A stretch of DNA of 64,000 nucleotides from an uncultured Ruminococcus sp. (GCA_900543145.1 UQPZ01000003.1:186001-250000), one strand, 5' to 3'. Counted from the first letter of the stretch, positions 53,032 through 62,628 are shown. The notes: generated by a model from the sequence alone, not told the origin. Made by a program: numbers and translations.

Positions 53032-53543
53032 AACTCATGATAGCTTCTGATATTCACGGCTCAGCGTATTACTGCCGAAAACTGCTTGACGCATTTGAAA
53101 TGCATAAAGCTGATAGGCTGCTTCTGCTTGGAGATCTTCTGTATCACGGCCCGAGAAACCCTCTGCCTGAGGGACACGATCCGAAAGCGGTCGCTTCAAT
53201 GCTTAATGCCGCAAAGGATAAGCTTCTCTGCGTAAGGGGCAACTGCGACTGTGAGGTCGATCAGATGGTACTGGATTTCCCCATACTTGCCGAATATGCA
53301 TTGCTGTGCGCTGACGGGGTTACGGTTTTTGCGGCTCACGGTCACAATTTTAATCCCGATAATCTTCCGCCGCTTCATAAAGGCGACGTACTGGCTAACG
53401 GACATACTCATATTCCGATCATTAAGGATATGAACGAATTTACCTATATAAACTGCGGCTCTGCGGCGCTTCCTAAGGAAAACTCTCCGCACAGCTATAT
53501 AATAATGAAAAACGGACAATTTGCCTTACATGAACTAAAATAA
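53028..53543 (+). CDS. YfcE-type phosphodiesterase
   Basis: A 171-residue metallophosphoesterase of the YfcE/MJ0936 family. Motifs are MIASDIHGSAYYC, LLLLGDLLYHGPR, CVRGNCDCEVD and the C-terminal AHGHNFNP...LANGHTHIP, giving a full two-metal site. Related enzymes hydrolyse phosphodiesters of unknown physiological identity. It starts on an ATGA overlap with the NYN gene stop, so the two proteins are made together; a shared role in nucleic-acid or cyclic-nucleotide turnover is possible (inference). Confidence 0.9.
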   Translation: MKLMIASDIHGSAYYCRKLLDAFEMHKADRLLLLGDLLYHGPRNPLPEGHDPKAVASMLNAAKDKLLCVRGNCDCEVDQMVLDFPILAEYALLCADGVTVFAAHGHNFNPDNLPPLHKGDVLANGHTHIPIIKDMNEFTYINCGSAALPKENSPHSYIIMKNGQFALHELK

Positions 53544-53549
53544 AAAAAC

Positions 53550-53583
53550 GTCCTGAGCATAGATCTTACATTCTGCTCAGGAC
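53550..53583. terminator. Bidirectional terminator between convergent genes
   Basis: GTCCTGAGCA (53550-53559) pairs perfectly with TGCTCAGGAC (53574-53583), with A-run before and ATTTTTA after. It serves the YfcE-type gene and probably the convergent YfhO gene. Confidence 0.92.
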
Positions 53584-53599
53584 ATTTTTATGCTTTAAG

Positions 53600-56128
53600 C
53601 TATTTCGGCTTTGAAGTTTTCCGCTTTTTCAGATCATATGCCGCAAAAACCGCACATATCAATAGTCCCGCCGCTGAAACAGCGATTCCCTCACGCTGAA
53701 AAGGAGCGGTATAAACTATTTTTATATCATGACTGCCTTTTGAGATCGGAAAGCCTATGAACGCAGTATCGACCTTCTCATAATCCTGCCTGCTGCCGTC
53801 CACATAAATCTCAAAGCCGCTGTCATACGGAACGGTAAGCTCAAAATATCCGTCTGAGGAGCAATCAATACTTCCCTCCATCACGTCGCCCTTTGTTTTG
53901 TTTTTGTCAAATACCAGCTCGTCATAGTATGGCGTTGGATAATCAATTGTATAAGCGTTTATCTCGCTGATCGTATAATCGCCCCGGCTGAATTGAAACT
54001 CAAGCTCAGACAGGCTTTCTTCATTTCCGCTTGTAAGCACATATTCAAAAAATGTATTTTTGTTATAATACTTCCATTCGGGATTCGTTAGAGTATTTTT
54101 AATTCCGTTTATTGATATTTTCACATCATTTCTTTTTCCCGTTTTGTTATCTGCTTTTATTTCTATTATAAATATCTTATTCCTCGGTATCGGCTCCGTC
54201 AGCTTAACAGAAGCTTTAAAATTTTCAGAGCTTTTTATTCTGTAGCCTCCGGAAAGCGCTGTAATATTTTCACTTTCTTCAAGCAGTATCTCTCCGTACT
54301 GCTCCGCCGACGATTTATACCCCTGCATCTCTTCTCCCTCAGTTACGATACAGTTAACAAGAGCCTCCATTCTCTGCACTGAATTCAGCTGATGATAATC
54401 AGCGGCGCTTATTACCCTGTCCGTACTTCTTCCTACAGGGAGGGCGTTATTATTTTTGTAAAGCCTTAACTCTCCCATACTGCATACCTGCTCATAGCCG
54501 GTTTCGCTGTGATCCTTATCGGTTATGAGATATTTATTTCCCATAAAAATATCAAAAAGAATATTTGACGAACGAGTTGTAAGAGCTGAATTTCTGTATT
54601 CGTTTTCGTTTCGTATCTCATTGAAATAAAAACTGTTGTAGCCTTTATGATGAAGCGACGAATATACATACGGACTGTAGTAATCTATATTATAGACCAT
54701 ATTTACCGTATCAGATCTGTTTACTCCGCAGGAGCTTCTCACCAGCTTTTCATCAGAAGCTATTATATCCGCAAGATATTCAAACTGCTCTGAATTTTCA
54801 TATTGAAGAGTTTTAAGCGGAACAAGCTTATCCGACAGATTGAAAGAAAGCATTGCCGTAAAAGGAACCGCCATTGCAGCAAACCAGAGAAAAACTTTTC
54901 TGCCGAGCCTTTTAAAGCATATAATGCATATCGTCAGAACCAGCATATCTGCCGCCATAAATTCCCATGTGCCTTCAGGCCCGTCATAAAAAACAGCTCC
55001 GGCAGCGTAAACGATAATAAATATACCGAATATGATACGGTAAGATTTCTGCCCTGCGCAAAGCTCCTCATAGCAATCACCCAGAAGGATAATTCCGAGC
55101 GGAATAAAAGGTATAAGAACCTTAGCGTCAAAATACATCGTTCCGTTTAATATATAAACTATTGCAGGAAAAACACAAACCGCCGCTATAACACAGCCAA
55201 GAAACCGCCTTGCGCCGTTTCTGCTGAATAGGGCCGCAGTAACAGCCAGAACCGCAAAACAGGACAAACCCATTGAATATGCGGACATTCCTATATAATT
55301 AAGCTTAAACTGAGGTATAAATTCAGACCAGTCGATTTTTACGTTTGCAGAATCCCGTCCGGACAAAAGCGCAGCAGCAGTAGGGAGCAGCACAACTCCC
55401 GCAAGCATAACCGCAGTAAAAAGCCTTCCTGCATACCCAAAGCCGGCTTTAAGAAGGCTTTTCAGCTTTATACTGCCGCTGCTGACGGAAATATAGCTGT
55501 ACGCTCCGTAAACAAGCAGCGCCGCAAGCGCCGAAACGCTGAAAAACCAGCTTGAAAGAATAATCATAAGAGTCCAGAATATAAGCCCTGATTTTTTCCC
55601 CTTTTTAAAATATTTATCCGCCGAACCCAGTGCCAGAATAAGAAACGGCATATAGCTTACGAACATGATATGCCTGTGACTGTGAAATATAAGCGGTACT
55701 GCGCACATAAAGGCAAAAGACAGCAGAAACGCCGTATTATCGCTGAACTTAGTCCTCATAAAACGATAGAAAAGCACTATGCTTATTTCCATTCCGATAA
55801 TACTTACCGCCTGGATATAAACGGACATTTTGACAAACGGCAGAAGATAAGATATAAGAATTACAGGCGAATAAAGACCGTAATAGGAGAAATTATAAAT
55901 ATTTTCTCCTGCTCCGAGATTTGCCGCAAAGCTTGGAAATATATCTCCGGTATCATAGAAAAGCTTCCTGAAATAATCGGGAATAGCGTAATGCTGTCCC
56001 CCCCAGTCGATTTTCGAGCCGTAAGCGTATTCAAACCGCATTATAAGCAGCACAGTCAGAGTATAAACGGCAGTAAGAACTGCAATATGTATTATATTTA
56101 TACGACCGAATTTTTTAGCGTCCTTCAA
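53600..56128 (-). CDS. YfhO-family membrane protein
   Basis: An 842-residue polytopic protein. The first half has about twelve membrane helices with the GT-C-like loop GGQHYAIPDYFRKLF near the N-terminus and NFSYYGLYSPVILISYLLP further on. A long external region (about 450-800) precedes a final helix and a basic tail KKRKTSKPK. In Bacillota YfhO-type proteins are needed to glycosylate lipoteichoic acid or other surface polymers. The start is a TTG at 56128 with AAGGAG seven bases upstream. It follows the PIG-L gene by 17 bases. Confidence 0.87.
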   Translation of the reverse strand: MKDAKKFGRINIIHIAVLTAVYTLTVLLIMRFEYAYGSKIDWGGQHYAIPDYFRKLFYDTGDIFPSFAANLGAGENIYNFSYYGLYSPVILISYLLPFVKMSVYIQAVSIIGMEISIVLFYRFMRTKFSDNTAFLLSFAFMCAVPLIFHSHRHIMFVSYMPFLILALGSADKYFKKGKKSGLIFWTLMIILSSWFFSVSALAALLVYGAYSYISVSSGSIKLKSLLKAGFGYAGRLFTAVMLAGVVLLPTAAALLSGRDSANVKIDWSEFIPQFKLNYIGMSAYSMGLSCFAVLAVTAALFSRNGARRFLGCVIAAVCVFPAIVYILNGTMYFDAKVLIPFIPLGIILLGDCYEELCAGQKSYRIIFGIFIIVYAAGAVFYDGPEGTWEFMAADMLVLTICIICFKRLGRKVFLWFAAMAVPFTAMLSFNLSDKLVPLKTLQYENSEQFEYLADIIASDEKLVRSSCGVNRSDTVNMVYNIDYYSPYVYSSLHHKGYNSFYFNEIRNENEYRNSALTTRSSNILFDIFMGNKYLITDKDHSETGYEQVCSMGELRLYKNNNALPVGRSTDRVISAADYHQLNSVQRMEALVNCIVTEGEEMQGYKSSAEQYGEILLEESENITALSGGYRIKSSENFKASVKLTEPIPRNKIFIIEIKADNKTGKRNDVKISINGIKNTLTNPEWKYYNKNTFFEYVLTSGNEESLSELEFQFSRGDYTISEINAYTIDYPTPYYDELVFDKNKTKGDVMEGSIDCSSDGYFELTVPYDSGFEIYVDGSRQDYEKVDTAFIGFPISKGSHDIKIVYTAPFQREGIAVSAAGLLICAVFAAYDLKKRKTSKPK

Positions 56129-56145
56129 AATCTATGCTCCTTAGG

Positions 56146-56901
56146 TTATGATTCGACAGTTAATACGGGCGGCATATATTTCTCCCACATTTCATAGCTG
56201 TTCATATGACTCAGATGTTCAACGGTTCCGCTCTGCGATACATAAAGCTTTTCAAGCTTTTCCTTAAAGCTGATCTGCTGCGCCGTCATAGGAGTAAGGG
56301 TATTTTTAGCGTCTTTAAGCTTAGATCTCTTGAAATACTTTCCGAAGCAGTAAAGCTGAGTATCTATCTCATCGTCGTTATATATCTGAGTTACAAAGCC
56401 GTGCAGCATCTGATGATGAGCATGACCGTATTCTCCGTTTTTATTGTGAGTAACTATAAGCTCCCATTTTTTATATTTCATTACCTTTTCAAGATCTGAA
56501 ATAATACTGCTCCGAACTCTTGACCAGTCGTCGCGTTTCCCTCTTACCTTATCGGGATAATCCAGTATTATGCCCTCGTTTCCCGACTCCTTCATTACTC
56601 TGTAAAATTCCTTTGAGCGCACCTCGTTTTTTCCGTTGGTAACGCACACGACCATATATCCGCCTTCCATAAGATGTCCTCCGCCCCACAGCACCTCGTC
56701 ATCGGGGTGAGCGACTATCATAAGCTTATTAGCATTATTTACGTCGGCTCTCTTTATCTGTTCTTTTGAGATCGGCTTTACGTCGGAGGCATTATGGATA
56801 ACCGCCTGAACATAAATACATCTTCCTCCGATAATTACAAGAAGCGCCGTCAGCGTAAATACAATTATCCTTTTCAGGACCTTCTTTCTGCTTGCAGTCA
56901 T
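56146..56901 (-). CDS. Membrane-anchored PIG-L family deacetylase
   Basis: A 251-residue protein with an N-terminal signal anchor (about 8-28) and an external PIG-L/LmbE domain. The zinc motif is MIVAHPDDEVLWGGGHL, and the distal ligand lies in NGEYGHAHHQMLHGFV. These enzymes remove N-acetyl groups from GlcNAc-containing glycans or lipids. Next to YfhO it may act on the same surface polymer (inference). The ATG at 56901 has AAAGGA about nine bases upstream; the longer frame is less plausible. Confidence 0.87.
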   Translation of the reverse strand: MTASRKKVLKRIIVFTLTALLVIIGGRCIYVQAVIHNASDVKPISKEQIKRADVNNANKLMIVAHPDDEVLWGGGHLMEGGYMVVCVTNGKNEVRSKEFYRVMKESGNEGIILDYPDKVRGKRDDWSRVRSSIISDLEKVMKYKKWELIVTHNKNGEYGHAHHQMLHGFVTQIYNDDEIDTQLYCFGKYFKRSKLKDAKNTLTPMTAQQISFKEKLEKLYVSQSGTVEHLSHMNSYEMWEKYMPPVLTVES

Positions 56902-56963
56902 TTCTGTTTTCCTTTCTCTGTTTTCTCTATCTGCCGTATCTTTTTTATGCCGGCAAAACAACA

Positions 56964-56982
56964 GGCGGTATTTTAAACCGCC
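56964..56982 (-). terminator. Hairpin after galT
   Basis: GGCGGT (56964-56969) pairs with ACCGCC (56977-56982), followed on the minus strand by TGTTGTTTTG. It may partly terminate galT; the PIG-L and YfhO genes lie beyond it, and no separate promoter was found for them. Confidence 0.55.
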
Positions 56983-56989
56983 CGGAATA

Positions 56990-58486
56990 TTATCCGTTCA
57001 CATAGTCTATAAATCTTGAAAAATATTCTCTGCCCTTTTCGTTACGCTTGAATACACCTGCGTGTTCAAGCACCTCGGCAAAAACCTTTCCTATTTCATT
57101 CTGAATTATTTCATTAACGTTGCCCGCCGTTATATCATATGCCTTTGAAAATTCCTCCGCCCAATCAGCGTGCTTGGAAAGAACTTCGTCGCTTCTAAGG
57201 TCTGCACCGCGTACAAGTGCGTCAGCTAACCTGCTCATCTCTTCTCTAAGCCTTGCTGGAAGTACCGCAAGACCCATTACCTCTATCAGACCTATGTTCT
57301 CCTTCTTTATATGATGAAGCTCCGCATGAGGATGATATACTCCGAGAGGATGCTCTTCGGTCGTAATATTGTTTCTCAGCACAAGGTCAAGCTCAAAGCT
57401 TCCGTTTCTCATTCTTGCTATAGGAGTTATGGTATTATGAGGCTCCCCTTCCGTCTTAGCAAAAACAAATGCCTCCTCGTCCGTATAGCCTCTCCAGCAG
57501 GTAAGGATCTTGTCAGCAAGCTCCGTCAATTCCCGGCGGTCAGGCGAAGCTATTCTTATTACCGACATCGGCCACCTTACTATACCCGCCTTTACGCTTT
57601 CAAAGCCCTTGAAAACGACCTCTCTTTCAATAGGAGCCTTTGCCATCGCAAAGGTATAGTTTCCGCCCTGAAAATGCTCATGAGCAAGAATAGAGCCGCC
57701 CACTATAGGCAGATCGGCATTTGAACCGATAAAATAATGCGGAAACTGCTCTACAAAGTCAAAAAGCTTTGAGAATGCGGCTTTGTTGATCACCATAGGA
57801 GTGTGCTTTTTATTAAAAAGAATACAATGCTCGTTGTAATACACATACGGGGAATACTGCAAGCCCCAGTCCTCGCCGTTAATTTTCAGGGAAATAACCC
57901 TGTGGTTCTGCCTTGCCGGAGAATCTACCCTTCCGGCATAACCCTCGTTTTCATAGCACAGCAGGCATTTCGGATAGCCTGACTGTTTTGCGTTTTTAGC
58001 AGCCGCTATAGCCTTGGGGTCCTTTTCAGGCTTTGAAAGGTTTATGGTAATATCAAGCTCGCCGTATTCGGTAGGAGCGATCCAGCGCATATCCTTTTTA
58101 ATTCTGTAGCGCCTTATGTAGTCGCTGTCCTGCGAAAGCTTATAAAAGTAATCCGTCGCTTTATTTGGTGAGGAATTATTATAAAGCCCCCAAAAAGTTC
58201 TGTTTACTTCGCCGGGTCTCGGAGTCAGCAGTCCCATAAGCTTTGTATCAAACAGATCCCTGTAAACCACGCTGTTTTCACACAAGCCGTTTTCACAGGC
58301 ATAATCGGTAAGCTCTTTCAGTGTTATTTCGATATCAATATTATGATATTCCTCTTTCGGTTCCTCGTATTCGTCAAGCTGAAGCGCTTCAAGAATACGA
58401 TTAATACTGTAAACCCTGTCCTCATCTTCAATAAGTCCGGTTTCAATTCCGTAAACTATAAGCTTCTTTATACTGTCAAAAATCAT
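56990..58486 (-). CDS. galT: UDP-glucose-hexose-1-phosphate uridylyltransferase (class 2)
   Basis: Leloir-pathway enzyme converting galactose-1-phosphate and UDP-glucose to UDP-galactose and glucose-1-phosphate. It has 498 residues, the length of the Bacillota-type class. Active-site histidines are in SILAHEHFQGGN and the nearby KAPIEREVVFKG region. LCYENEGYAGR and RPGEVNRTFW are typical of the class. Another histidine-rich segment is EEHPLGVYHPHAELHH. AAGGGAG precedes the ATG. No galK or galE is adjacent, so it stands alone here. Confidence 0.94.
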   Translation of the reverse strand: MIFDSIKKLIVYGIETGLIEDEDRVYSINRILEALQLDEYEEPKEEYHNIDIEITLKELTDYACENGLCENSVVYRDLFDTKLMGLLTPRPGEVNRTFWGLYNNSSPNKATDYFYKLSQDSDYIRRYRIKKDMRWIAPTEYGELDITINLSKPEKDPKAIAAAKNAKQSGYPKCLLCYENEGYAGRVDSPARQNHRVISLKINGEDWGLQYSPYVYYNEHCILFNKKHTPMVINKAAFSKLFDFVEQFPHYFIGSNADLPIVGGSILAHEHFQGGNYTFAMAKAPIEREVVFKGFESVKAGIVRWPMSVIRIASPDRRELTELADKILTCWRGYTDEEAFVFAKTEGEPHNTITPIARMRNGSFELDLVLRNNITTEEHPLGVYHPHAELHHIKKENIGLIEVMGLAVLPARLREEMSRLADALVRGADLRSDEVLSKHADWAEEFSKAYDITAGNVNEIIQNEIGKVFAEVLEHAGVFKRNEKGREYFSRFIDYVNG

Positions 58487-58532
58487 GTATTACGCTCCCT
58501 TTTAAGAAGATTGCTTTTTATTTAACAATTAT

Positions 58533-58562
58533 ATTATACTCCCAAACCAATATATTTGTCAA
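58533..58562 (-). promoter_or_regulatory. Promoter for galT
   Basis: Minus-strand TTGACA (58557-58562), 18-bp spacer ending GGGAG, TATAAT (58533-58538). Divergent from the leuA T-box promoter about 100 bases away. Confidence 0.87.
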
Positions 58563-58662
58563 CAATCCGTATCTTAGGTATTTCTTAATATGAATAAGAT
58601 TTTCTTAAAACTTACGAATAAAATGTGCTGAATACGCAATTGTAAAATAAGTATGAACACAG

Positions 58663-58691
58663 TTGACAAAATCTGATCCGTGTAATATAAT
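58663..58691 (+). promoter_or_regulatory. Consensus promoter for the leuA T-box transcript
   Basis: TTGACA (58663-58668), 17-bp spacer ending TGTAA, TATAAT (58686-58691). Perfect hexamers and spacing, so expression is set by the T-box rather than promoter strength. Confidence 0.93.
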
Positions 58692-58717
58692 AATGATAAT
58701 ATAAATATTTTAAATGC

Positions 58718-58986
58718 GCTGATGGGAAGAAAAGCATATCTTTCAGTTTCAGAGAGCTGCCGTTGGGTGCAAGGCAGTACGGATCTTATGTAATAGCTCG
58801 TCCCTGAGCAGGTGCGGCGAAAACGGCTGAACAGCTTCGGTCAAGTAGCTTCACACGGAAAGCTTCCGTTACAGAGCGGCACATTGTCTGATGTGGCTGA
58901 GGTGTATAATGCAAATTATACATAAATTAGAGTGGTAACACGGGTAAATAATACTCGTCTCTTGTAATTAAGAGACGGGTTTTTTT
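58718..58986 (+). ncRNA. T-box leader, leucine specifier
   Basis: Transcription-control RNA that senses uncharged tRNA. The T-box core GAGTGGTAACACGGGT is at 58930-58945, including the TGG that pairs with the tRNA acceptor end. Stem I features are seen at AGAGAGCTGCCG (58751 on) and the segment before CCCTGAGCAGG. The specifier is read as CTC at 58797-58799 (leucine), agreeing with the downstream leuA. The terminator ACTCGTCTCTT/AAGAGACGGGT followed by TTTTTTT spans 58953-58986. Confidence 0.93.
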
Positions 58987-59117
58987 AATTTAGACGAAAG
59001 GAGCGGATGTCCTATAATGCAATATTACGGAAAATGGCTTTTCGACCGACTATGTACGGACATTCGCAGCTGATTGACGAAGCATATGAATATATAATTT
59101 ATAAGGAGGAACTTACT

Positions 59118-60785
59118 ATGAAAAATGCGCAGAAATATCAGAGAGGCTATTTTATGCCGCCTGTAGAATCATTAAAGTGGACAAAAAAGGAATATATAGA
59201 CCATGCTCCAAAGTGGTGCTCGGTAGACCTGAGAGACGGAAATCAGGCTTTGATCATTCCAATGAGCTTAGATGAAAAGCTGGAATTTTTCGCTCATCTT
59301 GTTAAAATCGGATTTAAGGAAATAGAGATCGGCTTCCCTGCCGCTTCGGAAACGGAATATGAGTTCTGCCGTGCGCTTATTGAAAGAAATATGATCCCTG
59401 ACGACGTTACGATCCAGGTTCTTACTCAGTCCAGAGAGCATATTATCAAGAAAACCTTTGAGGCAATAGACGGAGCGAAAAACGCCGTCGTCCACCTCTA
59501 CAACTCCACCTCAGTAGCGCAGAGAGAGCAGGTTTTCAGAAAATCCAAGGATGAGATAATAAACATTGCAGTAACCGGCGCAAAGCTCTGCAATGAATAT
59601 AAAAGGTCGGCTAAGGGAAATATCGTTTTTGAATACTCTCCCGAAAGCTTTACAGGTACAGAACCTGAATTTGCGCTGGAAATATGCAACGCCGTTATTG
59701 ACGTCTGGAAGCCGTCACCTGATAACAAGGTCATAATAAATCTTCCTGTTACGGTAGAAATGTCACTTCCGCACGTTTACGCTTCTCAGATAGAGTATAT
59801 GTGCGACCATCTGAACTGCCGTGAAAACCTTATCATATCGCTTCACCCGCACAACGACAGAGGCTGCGCCGTAGCAGATTCAGAGCTTGGCTTGCTTGCA
59901 GGCGCTGACAGAATAGAAGGAACCTGCTTTGGTAACGGCGAGAGAACGGGAAATGTTGATATTGTTACGCTTGCTATGAATATGTACTCTCACGGCGTAG
60001 ACCCTGAGCTTGACTTCTCGGATATGCCTGCTCTGGTCGAGATCTACGAGAGAGTTACAAGAATGAAGGTATACGAAAGAAGCCCCTACGCCGGACGTCT
60101 TGTTTTCGCCGCTTTCTCCGGCTCTCATCAGGATGCTATTGCAAAGGGTATGAAGTGGCGCGAGGAAAAAGACCCGGATCACTGGACAGTACCGTATCTT
60201 CCTATCGACCCCAAGGATGTAGGAAGAGAATACGACGGAGACGTTATAAGGATCAATTCTCAGTCGGGCAAGGGCGGTATCGGCTATCTTCTCGAGCAGA
60301 AATACGGCTATAACCTGCCCAAGAAAATGCGTGAAAACTTCGGCTATGCTGTTAAGAACGTTTCAGATCATAAGCATAAGGAGCTTATGCCTGAAGAAAT
60401 ATATGAGATATTTAAAGAGAACTATCTCAATATAAAAGCTCCCGTAAGCGTAAGCGAATCTCACTTCGTTCAGGAAGCCGACGGAGCTATTACAGCAAAG
60501 ATCACAGCTGAGATACCTGGTAAGGGAAATGCCGTTTATACCGCTAAGGGCAACGGCAGACTTGACGCTGTAGCAAACGCTCTTAAAGCGGGAATACCCC
60601 TTGATTTTACAATTGAAAGCTATGAAGAACACGCTATAGACCGACATTCATCGGCGGAAGCTGTTTCATATGTCGGCATTTCTGCCAACGGAAAAACAGT
60701 ATGGGGCGCAGGAAGAAATACTGACATTATCGTTTCTTCAATAAATGCTCTGCTCTCAGCTATAAACCATATCTTAAAAGATTGA
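59118..60785 (+). CDS. leuA: 2-isopropylmalate synthase (long type)
   Basis: Condenses acetyl-CoA with 2-ketoisovalerate, the committed step of leucine synthesis. It has 555 residues, with the N-terminus YQRGYFMPPVESLKWTKKEY of the fungal/actinobacterial LeuA type. The catalytic DLRDGNQALI is near residue 37, metal ligands are in LHPHNDRG, and the C-terminal regulatory (LeuA-dimer) domain supports leucine feedback. The ATG at 59118 has AAGGAGG eight bases upstream. The frame stays open 37 codons further to an ATG at 59007 that follows another AAAGGAG, but that N-terminus is not family-like. Confidence 0.95.
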   Translation: MKNAQKYQRGYFMPPVESLKWTKKEYIDHAPKWCSVDLRDGNQALIIPMSLDEKLEFFAHLVKIGFKEIEIGFPAASETEYEFCRALIERNMIPDDVTIQVLTQSREHIIKKTFEAIDGAKNAVVHLYNSTSVAQREQVFRKSKDEIINIAVTGAKLCNEYKRSAKGNIVFEYSPESFTGTEPEFALEICNAVIDVWKPSPDNKVIINLPVTVEMSLPHVYASQIEYMCDHLNCRENLIISLHPHNDRGCAVADSELGLLAGADRIEGTCFGNGERTGNVDIVTLAMNMYSHGVDPELDFSDMPALVEIYERVTRMKVYERSPYAGRLVFAAFSGSHQDAIAKGMKWREEKDPDHWTVPYLPIDPKDVGREYDGDVIRINSQSGKGGIGYLLEQKYGYNLPKKMRENFGYAVKNVSDHKHKELMPEEIYEIFKENYLNIKAPVSVSESHFVQEADGAITAKITAEIPGKGNAVYTAKGNGRLDAVANALKAGIPLDFTIESYEEHAIDRHSSAEAVSYVGISANGKTVWGAGRNTDIIVSSINALLSAINHILKD

Positions 60786-60803
60786 TATAATAAAACATAA
60801 ACA

Positions 60804-60836
60804 GCGGTCCGTATTTTCAGGTAATACGGACCGCTT
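60804..60836. terminator. Terminator after leuA
   Basis: AGCGGTCCGTATT (60804-60816) pairs perfectly with AATACGGACCGCT (60824-60836), followed by TTGTTT. It ends four bases before the convergent DUF4173 gene's stop and could serve both strands. Confidence 0.9.
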
Positions 60837-60839
60837 TGT

Positions 60840-62369
60840 TTACCGCTTTGATTCAAGGATACGCAGAGTTTTCATCGAAGGAATATTAAGTCTTTTATAT
60901 ACTGAGCCTTTAAGCTCCCTGCGCTTTTCGTCTGCAATGCGCCTATATTCTTCTCCGGCATTTTCAAAGCTGCCGCTCTCTAAAAGAACAGACCAGGCGT
61001 CGTCAGATAATTCGGTAAGCTGATGTACATCAAGATGTTCCAGAGCTCCGGATTCATACTTTTCAATATTATAACGGGCAATAGCATAATCGGGGCGTGA
61101 AAAGCACAGAACGGCGAACATTAAGGTAAAGGCCGCTGCGCCCCATTTTGAAAGCCTAAAATCAAATCTTATCTGCTTGATAATTATAAGCACGAAAAAC
61201 AGTGCGCAGAGGATCATGAACCACGACGTAAAAAACCTAAGTCTGGTAAGACCGTATTCGGATATATACATTGCCATCTTACTCATTGCTACTACTATCA
61301 TTATAAGAGTAAAGCTGCAAAGCATAATACTGTATACCTTCAGTGCGGCAGGCTTTTCTCTTCCGCCTTTCAGCGCAATTACATTAATGACTGCAATTAC
61401 TGTCAGATTTATAGCGGTAATAGCGCAAAGCTCGAAAAACCCCTGTCTTGCATACCCTGCGTAGCTGTAGCCTGAGGGAAGCTTTCCCGAGAACGCCGAC
61501 AGAAAATAACCTGCCTGAGAAAAGAAAAATATCACATAGAGTATGCATATAGGAGTAACCGAAGCGTAAACTGCGGCATTTCTTACCTTTCCTGCCGAAG
61601 CCAAACGTCTTTCACAAGCCTCCTCGTCGAGAGGCGCAACACCTTCTCTGTGTATATTTGAATACAGCATTCCGAACAGATAACAGGAAGCGGGAACGGC
61701 GAAAGCAATCTGAAAAACGATCTTTATTACGCTTTCCGGCTCCAGAAAGTCAGTTATACTGCTTAAAATATGCCTTACACCGTCGTCCGCAGAAATAAGA
61801 AGCGCCGCAACTACCATGGTAAGCGGAACAGTTACAATAATACCGATTATTATTACCCTTATATTATCGCTCAGCTTAGAACGCTTAGTAGCCTCCTTAA
61901 CAGTTTCTATCTCCTTATTAAATCCGGAAAAAGGATACTCAAACACTGCTTTGAGCAATGCAAAAGGAAAAAACCTTTCGATCTTCTTGTTTCCTGCCGC
62001 CGAAGCGTAAACAAAATATGCACCTGCTCCCATAAGAAAAAACGTATCCATAAACTTAATAAGCACATCGTCGGTTAATGAATAAACAAGGCTGAACAAA
62101 TAAAGCATAACCGCTGTAAGCCTGCAAAGCCATGAAAACTTACAGCCAGATATTTTAAGGAATACCATCGCTGAGGTAATAATAAGGATATATACTCCAG
62201 TAGTTATAAAGCCTGAAATATTAAAAATCGTAAACCTCACAAAGCAAAATGACAGAGCAAAAATAATTATTGAAAATACATACTCCGCTCTCTTTGGTTC
62301 AGGACTTTTAACCATAGGGATCTTCCTGCTTTCAGACGGCTCAAAGCCGTTCTCTGTAATATCCGTCAT
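60840..62369 (-). CDS. DUF4173-type polytopic membrane protein
   Basis: A 509-residue protein with about twelve membrane helices and a C-terminal soluble tail (about 425-509) that is helical and charged. The N-terminal cytoplasmic SRKIPMVKSPEPKRAEYVF precedes the first helix. It resembles DUF4173/DUF4153 proteins, whose function is unknown. The ATG at 62369 has AAAGGAG eight bases upstream. It is the third gene of an operon with a DUF2975 protein and an Xre-type regulator, which suggests a membrane sensing or transport role (inference). Confidence 0.75.
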   Translation of the reverse strand: MTDITENGFEPSESRKIPMVKSPEPKRAEYVFSIIIFALSFCFVRFTIFNISGFITTGVYILIITSAMVFLKISGCKFSWLCRLTAVMLYLFSLVYSLTDDVLIKFMDTFFLMGAGAYFVYASAAGNKKIERFFPFALLKAVFEYPFSGFNKEIETVKEATKRSKLSDNIRVIIIGIIVTVPLTMVVAALLISADDGVRHILSSITDFLEPESVIKIVFQIAFAVPASCYLFGMLYSNIHREGVAPLDEEACERRLASAGKVRNAAVYASVTPICILYVIFFFSQAGYFLSAFSGKLPSGYSYAGYARQGFFELCAITAINLTVIAVINVIALKGGREKPAALKVYSIMLCSFTLIMIVVAMSKMAMYISEYGLTRLRFFTSWFMILCALFFVLIIIKQIRFDFRLSKWGAAAFTLMFAVLCFSRPDYAIARYNIEKYESGALEHLDVHQLTELSDDAWSVLLESGSFENAGEEYRRIADEKRRELKGSVYKRLNIPSMKTLRILESKR

Positions 62370-62405
62370 AATTAGATCTCCTTTTTTGTGCATAGTTTTA
62401 TTTAT

Positions 62406-62615
62406 CTATTCTCCGCTGTACCATTCCAATATATCTCCCGGCTGACAATCAAGCGCCTCGCAAATCCTTTCAAGAGTAGAAAACCTTATCGCCTTTGCCT
62501 TACCGGTTTTCAGTACAGATAGATTTGCGGCAGTAATTCCTATTTTTTCGGCAAGCTCTCCCGAGGAAATCTTTCTCTTAGCCATCATAACGTCAAGATT
62601 AACAACAATAGGCAT
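62406..62615 (-). CDS. Small Xre/YozG-type HTH regulator
   Basis: A 69-residue, single-domain helix-turn-helix protein. The HTH is KRKISSGELAEKIGITAANLSVLKTGKA, followed by RFSTLERICEALDCQPGDILEW, a pattern typical of the small Cro/CI regulators paired with DUF2975 membrane proteins. GGAGGTG precedes the ATG. It lies 13 bases after the DUF2975 gene and 36 bases before the DUF4173 gene. It may autoregulate the trio. Confidence 0.92.
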   Translation of the reverse strand: MPIVVNLDVMMAKRKISSGELAEKIGITAANLSVLKTGKAKAIRFSTLERICEALDCQPGDILEWYSGE

Positions 62616-62628
62616 AAGCTCACCTCCG

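Noticed and set aside
59007..59117. 37-codon N-terminal extension of leuA
   Set aside because: The family N-terminus begins at the ATG at 59118, which has the better ribosome site; the extension is kept only as a finding.
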